Part shown: positions 60,394 to 64,000 of the stretch, in pieces
Layout: the number at the start of each line of letters is the position of its first letter
How positions within the stretch are numbered: the first letter of the stretch is position 1
Notes under the pieces: generated by a model
Told to the model about the DNA's origin: nothing
The model's input: the letters and a program-made list of their open reading frames with translations, nothing else
The model's database searches: none
Source of the DNA: Anaerolineales bacterium
Lineage (GTDB): Bacteria > Chloroflexota > Anaerolineae > Anaerolineales > JABWBV01
Direction of reading: 5' to 3'
Length of the DNA: 64,000 bases
NCBI GenBank assembly: GCA_020634875.1
Contig: JACKAX010000013.1
Span: 17,552 to 81,551, forward strand
Made by a program: the position numbers and the translations under genes

Positions 60394-61683
60394 ATGATAC
60401 GCGGTAGATGGTTCCCGTGGTTTGTTGTGGGGTTGATTTTGGTGATCAGTGCGAGCGGCATTTTTTTGCAAGCCCAAGCGCCTGTTCCAGCCGCCTCACT
60501 TGAACTGAGTTCCAACCAGGCAAGTGGTGAGCTAGCTATTCTGACCTGGAATGATCTCGGAATGCACTGTTACAACCGAGATTTTCAGGATTTGGCTGTT
60601 CTGCCTCCTTTCAATACGCTGTGGGTGCAGGTGGTGCGAAATGGGGATCCGCCAGAAGTTGTAACGAATGGGATTACGGTCAGTTATGCCTTTCCTGACA
60701 ATACGTATTCGGTTGGGAAAACTAATTTTTGGGATTATGAAGAGATGCTGTTTGGGGTGAATCTTGCCCCAAATGTTGGGCTGGCTGGCAAGGGATTATC
60801 TGGCACGATGGACCTGGAAACAGACCATTTTGTTGCCGTTGGGATTCCCTTGACCGAATATCGGGATAGTGATTTAGTCAATCCTTATCCCTACCAATTA
60901 GCCACTATCACAGTGCGTGATGAGGTTACCAACAATGTGCTGGCTTCAACGACGGTTGTTGCGCCAGTGTCTTCAGAGATGCGTTGTGATAATTGCCATT
61001 ATGATGGGGCGATTGATGATATTGCGACTGGCCGAGTGGAAACGAACATTCTCACGCTACATGATCAGGAAAACGCTGAGGATTATCCGCCCGGACACGA
61101 TACACCGTTGATGGACCGCCGTCCTATCTTGTGTGCGGAATGCCACGCCTCCAACGCGTTGGGTGCTCCCGGTTTGCCGGAAATTCCCAGCCTTTCGAAA
61201 GCCATGCACGAAAAACATGCGGGTGAGGTAACGAACGATCTGGATGGTTGTTACAACTGCCATCCAGGCCCTGAGACTCAGTGTTTGCGCGATGTTATGT
61301 CCCAACAAGAAGGGATGGATTGTATAGACTGTCACGGCAACATGGAAAACGTTTCCACGAACCCCAATCCCTGGTTGAACGAACCTCGGTGTGATAACAC
61401 GGATTGCCACGGCAGCAGCTATGCCCAAGACCAGCCGCTTTACCGGAATTCCGCGGAACACGGTGGCATTTATTGCGCGGCCTGCCATGATAGCCCTCAT
61501 GCGATTGCCCCGAGTCGGGAGGCAAACGATCAAATCAAGTTCATCAATTTGCAAGGACATGTTGGCCCGTTGGATACTTGCACAGTTTGTCATACAACCC
61601 AACCTACCGATGCTGGTCCGCACGGGATCGTCATTCCCAATTTTTCAAACTTTCTATTCTTGCCTGAAATTTTTGTCCCATAA
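60394..61683 (+). CDS. Exported multiheme cytochrome c
   Basis: 429 residues with an N-terminal signal or anchor (about 5-25). Heme-binding motifs: CDNCH, CAECH, CYNCH, CIDCH, a CxxxCH form CDNTDCH, CAACH and CTVCH, giving six CxxCH plus one CxxxCH. The first 190 residues lack hemes and are beta-rich (LTWNDLGMHCYNRDF...); the hemes are in the C-terminal half. It ends NFLFLPEIFVP. Likely electron transfer at or outside the membrane; no partner oxidoreductase is adjacent. Confidence 0.88.
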   Translation: MIRGRWFPWFVVGLILVISASGIFLQAQAPVPAASLELSSNQASGELAILTWNDLGMHCYNRDFQDLAVLPPFNTLWVQVVRNGDPPEVVTNGITVSYAFPDNTYSVGKTNFWDYEEMLFGVNLAPNVGLAGKGLSGTMDLETDHFVAVGIPLTEYRDSDLVNPYPYQLATITVRDEVTNNVLASTTVVAPVSSEMRCDNCHYDGAIDDIATGRVETNILTLHDQENAEDYPPGHDTPLMDRRPILCAECHASNALGAPGLPEIPSLSKAMHEKHAGEVTNDLDGCYNCHPGPETQCLRDVMSQQEGMDCIDCHGNMENVSTNPNPWLNEPRCDNTDCHGSSYAQDQPLYRNSAEHGGIYCAACHDSPHAIAPSREANDQIKFINLQGHVGPLDTCTVCHTTQPTDAGPHGIVIPNFSNFLFLPEIFVP

Positions 61684-61710
61684 ATGCTTCTGAACGTTTC
61701 GGGTACTTCA

Positions 61711-61739
61711 AAAAGCGACGCAGTCCATGCGTCGCTTTT
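61711..61739. terminator. Terminator after the multiheme cytochrome gene
   Basis: Stem 61711-61722/61728-61739 with a 5-base loop and a T run. It lies between convergent genes and can act on both. Confidence 0.9.
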
Positions 61740-61745
61740 TCTTTC

Positions 61746-62612
61746 TCAATACATCATTTCTGCTTCTGTCGGCAACGCGCGCACATGCCGGATGTGGGCA
61801 GTGACGCGTTCATCATCTCCGGTGGGATAGGTGTACCCGAAATGCTCGGCGACCGGGATAGCGACGCGGCGGAACAGTTCGCCCATCGCGAGGAGGGCAT
61901 CCCAATTGTGGGCGTAGTCGGCGTCGGCATAGGTGCGGAGGAGGAGGTGCCACAGTTCGGGTTCAAGAAATTGATCAAGGTATTTGCCCATTTTGCCGGG
62001 ACTTTGTTGGAAGTCGGTTTTGACGCCCACGTACCATTCCAGCATTTTCATCAACTGCTCACGGATGTAGAGGTCCATGTGTTTGGCATAGGTGATTTCT
62101 TCGCGCCACAAGCCCTTCGCCATGTAGGGGCTGACCCACCAAAACTCGTTGGCGCAGTCGGCAAACTGTTTGGCGGTGGGGGGCTTGGGGAGGTAATCGC
62201 GGTCGCTGGCGGGGGGGAACGGTTCGACGAGGCCGTCTTTGTCGAGGAGGAGGATGCTTTGGCTGTCGCGCTCCATTTGGGCGAGTTTGGCGACCGGGTA
62301 CAGGGAGAGATCGATGCGGTTGCCGTCGAGGAGTTGGATCAGGTAGGCGTAGTGCTCGCCGGGGGCGGGGGGCGGGTCGGTCATGTCGTCGGGGAGTTGG
62401 AGGATCATCCGCTCGCCGAAAACATCAATCCAGGCGGGGTTAGCTTTGACGGATTCGACATCCGTAACGAGGTAGACGATGTCGAAGTCTTGGAAGAAGT
62501 CTCGCCGCGCGTTGGGGTTGGCGCGGGAGCCGTTCATGATCACCGCGCGGACGCGGTCATCGGCTTGCGCGGTGGAAAGGATTAAGTCGAGCATTTGTTG
62601 TTCGGTACGCAT
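61746..62612 (-). CDS. ANT(6)-like aminoglycoside 6-adenylyltransferase
   Basis: 288 residues, the size of AadE/AadK enzymes. The nucleotidyltransferase motif is NGSRANPNARRDFFQDFDIVYLV (GSR...DFDIVY), then LIQLLDGNRIDLSLYP, FWWVSPYMAKGLWREEITYAKHMDLYIREQLMKMLEWYVG and FGYTYP, all shared with streptomycin adenylyltransferases. Many chromosomal copies are of unknown physiological use, so drug modification is possible but not shown. Its start shares one base with the stop of the GNAT gene (TAATG), which indicates translational coupling. Confidence 0.88.
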   Translation of the reverse strand: MRTEQQMLDLILSTAQADDRVRAVIMNGSRANPNARRDFFQDFDIVYLVTDVESVKANPAWIDVFGERMILQLPDDMTDPPPAPGEHYAYLIQLLDGNRIDLSLYPVAKLAQMERDSQSILLLDKDGLVEPFPPASDRDYLPKPPTAKQFADCANEFWWVSPYMAKGLWREEITYAKHMDLYIREQLMKMLEWYVGVKTDFQQSPGKMGKYLDQFLEPELWHLLLRTYADADYAHNWDALLAMGELFRRVAIPVAEHFGYTYPTGDDERVTAHIRHVRALPTEAEMMY

Positions 62613-63523
62613 TATTTTCCTTCTCGTTCATAGTGAAACCACTGTTTATATCCACACGGCCCCAACTTTTCATACAACCCATTCGCTTCTCCGCTGTACC
62701 CGGTGATGTACGCCCGCGCGATGCCGCGCTGTTGGAGTTTTTGAAAGCACGCCCGCACGGCTGCTTCCGCCAACCCCTGTCGCCGGTATTGGCGATGGGT
62801 GCAGATTTTTTCGACTTCCGAGACGCGCTGGGAAGGGTCGTTAAACCCCGCGCACGTTGCCGCGTGCGTCCCATCCGGGGCGATGACGACAAAATCGAAT
62901 GCAGGATCATACGCCGGGTTTTCCCGTGAATATTCAAACTTCAGTAAATCCAACTCGGTCACAAAATCCTGATTGCTGAACCCATCTTTGTACAACAACC
63001 CTTTGCCATAGAAATCGCCGTTCGCATCCATTGTCTCGATCCGAGAGCCGGGGGGCAGGTGGGCGGGTTCCAGGGGCTTTTGCAAATCGTAGGCGCGCGT
63101 GGTGGCGACCACGCCTCGCGAACGGAAACCCGCGCGGGCCAGGCCCTCCAACGCGTCCGTCTGAAATTCGTGAACTTCTGTTTTCAGCGTGGGGTATCGT
63201 TCGCCCCAGGTTATCAGCGTCCAGTCTAGGATTTCAGGGTACAGATATTCGTATCCGGCGCGGGTGAAGATGAAAAAGATATTGTCCCCATCTTCCGACA
63301 GCACGCATCCCACGATGTCGTCGAACGCGTCCACCCAAACCTGGGCGTATTTGCGAAAGAACGAGGGGATGAGTTTCTTCTCATTCCACAAGCCGTACTG
63401 CCAATCTCCCAGGCGGCTGAAGTGCCAGACATAGTTATCCTGTTTTTGTGTGTAATCTTGTTGGAGAAACCGCCACATTTTTTCAAAGTCATGGGCGGGG
63501 TTGTAGGGGCGAGTGTGGGGCAT
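62612..63523 (-). CDS. GNAT-family N-acetyltransferase
   Basis: 303 residues from the ATG at 63523. The C-terminal GNAT domain has VSEVEKICTHRQYRRQGLAEAAVRACFQKLQQRGIARAYITGYSGEANGLYEKLGP, with the acetyl-CoA loop RRQGLA. The N-terminal half may be a second, degenerate GNAT-like unit. The substrate is unknown. It is coupled with the downstream adenylyltransferase-like gene. Confidence 0.85.
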   Translation of the reverse strand: MPHTRPYNPAHDFEKMWRFLQQDYTQKQDNYVWHFSRLGDWQYGLWNEKKLIPSFFRKYAQVWVDAFDDIVGCVLSEDGDNIFFIFTRAGYEYLYPEILDWTLITWGERYPTLKTEVHEFQTDALEGLARAGFRSRGVVATTRAYDLQKPLEPAHLPPGSRIETMDANGDFYGKGLLYKDGFSNQDFVTELDLLKFEYSRENPAYDPAFDFVVIAPDGTHAATCAGFNDPSQRVSEVEKICTHRQYRRQGLAEAAVRACFQKLQQRGIARAYITGYSGEANGLYEKLGPCGYKQWFHYEREGK

Positions 63524-63533
63524 AGTTGTTCCC

Positions 63534-64000
63534 CTAACGAACTTCGATTTGTAAAGACAGGTCAGTTTCCACTTCTGATAAACGCTGATTGTAGATCGCA
63601 ACAATTTCTTTCAGTACGGTAAAGAAATCCTTGTTCTCCTCAGTGGCGAGTTCAATGATGTTCAAGGCAATGAAATCTTCCAAGGAAACAATGGTCAGTT
63701 CCTGATCGATGCCTTCATCTTGTGCGAGTACGCGCACCTTATTCTCCTGTTCACGTGGAACGAGCAGGATAGGGTGTCGTCCAGCTTTTAAGTTTTCCTT
63801 ACACTTTTGTAGTACGTTTCTGGATGGTGCAGCAGTCACATGATAGATAAGGTGGGCAACAGCAAAATCTCCCCCTCTTTCGGTTTGTTTATCGCCCGCA
63901 TGGGCAGGATGATTAGGAATGGTAATATTTTGAAATCGCCTGGAAAGTTTAGCCCCCACAAGTTGTTGTTCCACAATTCCTCCTGAGCGGCCTTTTGCAT
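63534..64000 (-). CDS. DUF4928-like restriction-associated protein, C-terminal part (runs off the window)
   Basis: At least 154 residues; the frame stays open to the window edge, so the start is missing. The text matches the C-terminal half of DUF4928 proteins: GGIVEQQLVGAKL, RGGDFAVAHLIYHVTAAPSRNVLQKCKENLKAGRHPILLVPRE and the closing LSLQIEVR. These proteins are usually encoded beside DNA methyltransferases in type II-like restriction-modification loci, where they are the probable endonuclease. A methyltransferase would be expected just beyond position 64000. Confidence 0.7.
   Translation of the reverse strand, partial: AKGRSGGIVEQQLVGAKLSRRFQNITIPNHPAHAGDKQTERGGDFAVAHLIYHVTAAPSRNVLQKCKENLKAGRHPILLVPREQENKVRVLAQDEGIDQELTIVSLEDFIALNIIELATEENKDFFTVLKEIVAIYNQRLSEVETDLSLQIEVR

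Overview
The window looks like a chromosomal segment of a Chloroflexota bacterium, most likely class Anaerolineae. This is inferred from family content, not from a marker gene. The signs are several secreted proteins and lipoproteins with long Pro/Thr linkers, C-terminal tyrosine-leucine-proline-leucine tails, CSLREA-type beta-helix surface proteins, a TIGR03032 protein, paired LytR-CpsA-Psr proteins and many intergenic hairpin repeats. Most genes are GC-rich. Several AT-richer insertions (about 24.0-27.0 kb, 33.0-36.6 kb, 48.0-49.5 kb, 50.3-50.9 kb, 56.2-56.8 kb) stand out by codon use.

Layout. 0-0.7 kb: csoR-copZ copper operon. 0.9-6.8 kb: TIGR03032 protein and two paralogous beta-helix surface proteins. 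6.9-9.8 kb: two tandem thioredoxin-like lipoproteins, each with an in-frame TGA exactly where the first active-site Cys should be (probable selenocysteine), then a divergent TlpA-like reductase, an Lgt-like protein and FolB. 9.9-15.9 kb: a probable cell-envelope operon of a histidine-kinase-like protein lacking its phospho-acceptor His, a LysM protein and two LCP ligases. 16-22.3 kb (minus strand): cohesin-like protein, methyltransferase, Wzz-like protein and two PT-rich lipoproteins; an intergenic gap holds a perfect 56-bp palindrome. 22.4-29 kb: histidine/folate genes (hutH, cyclodeaminase, formiminotransferase) split by an AT-rich two-gene cassette of an SF1 helicase and a DUF2290-like protein. 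29-33 kb: hydrolases and a PLP decarboxylase. 33-36.6 kb: two paralogous membrane propeller proteins of unknown role. 36.7-38.6 kb: membrane MutS-like ATPase with a palindromic repeat inside its coding sequence. 39.2-41.1 kb: two-component system. 41.3-44.2 kb: eight 21-bp tandem repeats, GtrA and a GT39-type glycosyltransferase. 45.8-52.1 kb: formate dehydrogenase catalytic and iron-sulfur subunits and FdhD, interrupted by AT-rich genes and toxin-antitoxin remnants. 52.3-64 kb: large secreted protein, YIP1-like and TMEM175-like membrane proteins, kelch lipoprotein, Gfo/Idh oxidoreductase, multiheme cytochrome, ANT(6)-like enzyme, GNAT and, at the edge, the C-terminal part of a DUF4928 restriction-associated protein.

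The strongest points for a second look are the tandem UxxC selenoprotein pair, the helicase/DUF2290 cassette inside the histidine-utilisation cluster, the hairpin repeat carried in frame by the MutS-like gene, and the dispersed families of word-repeat hairpins. No tRNA, rRNA or CRISPR array was recognised.
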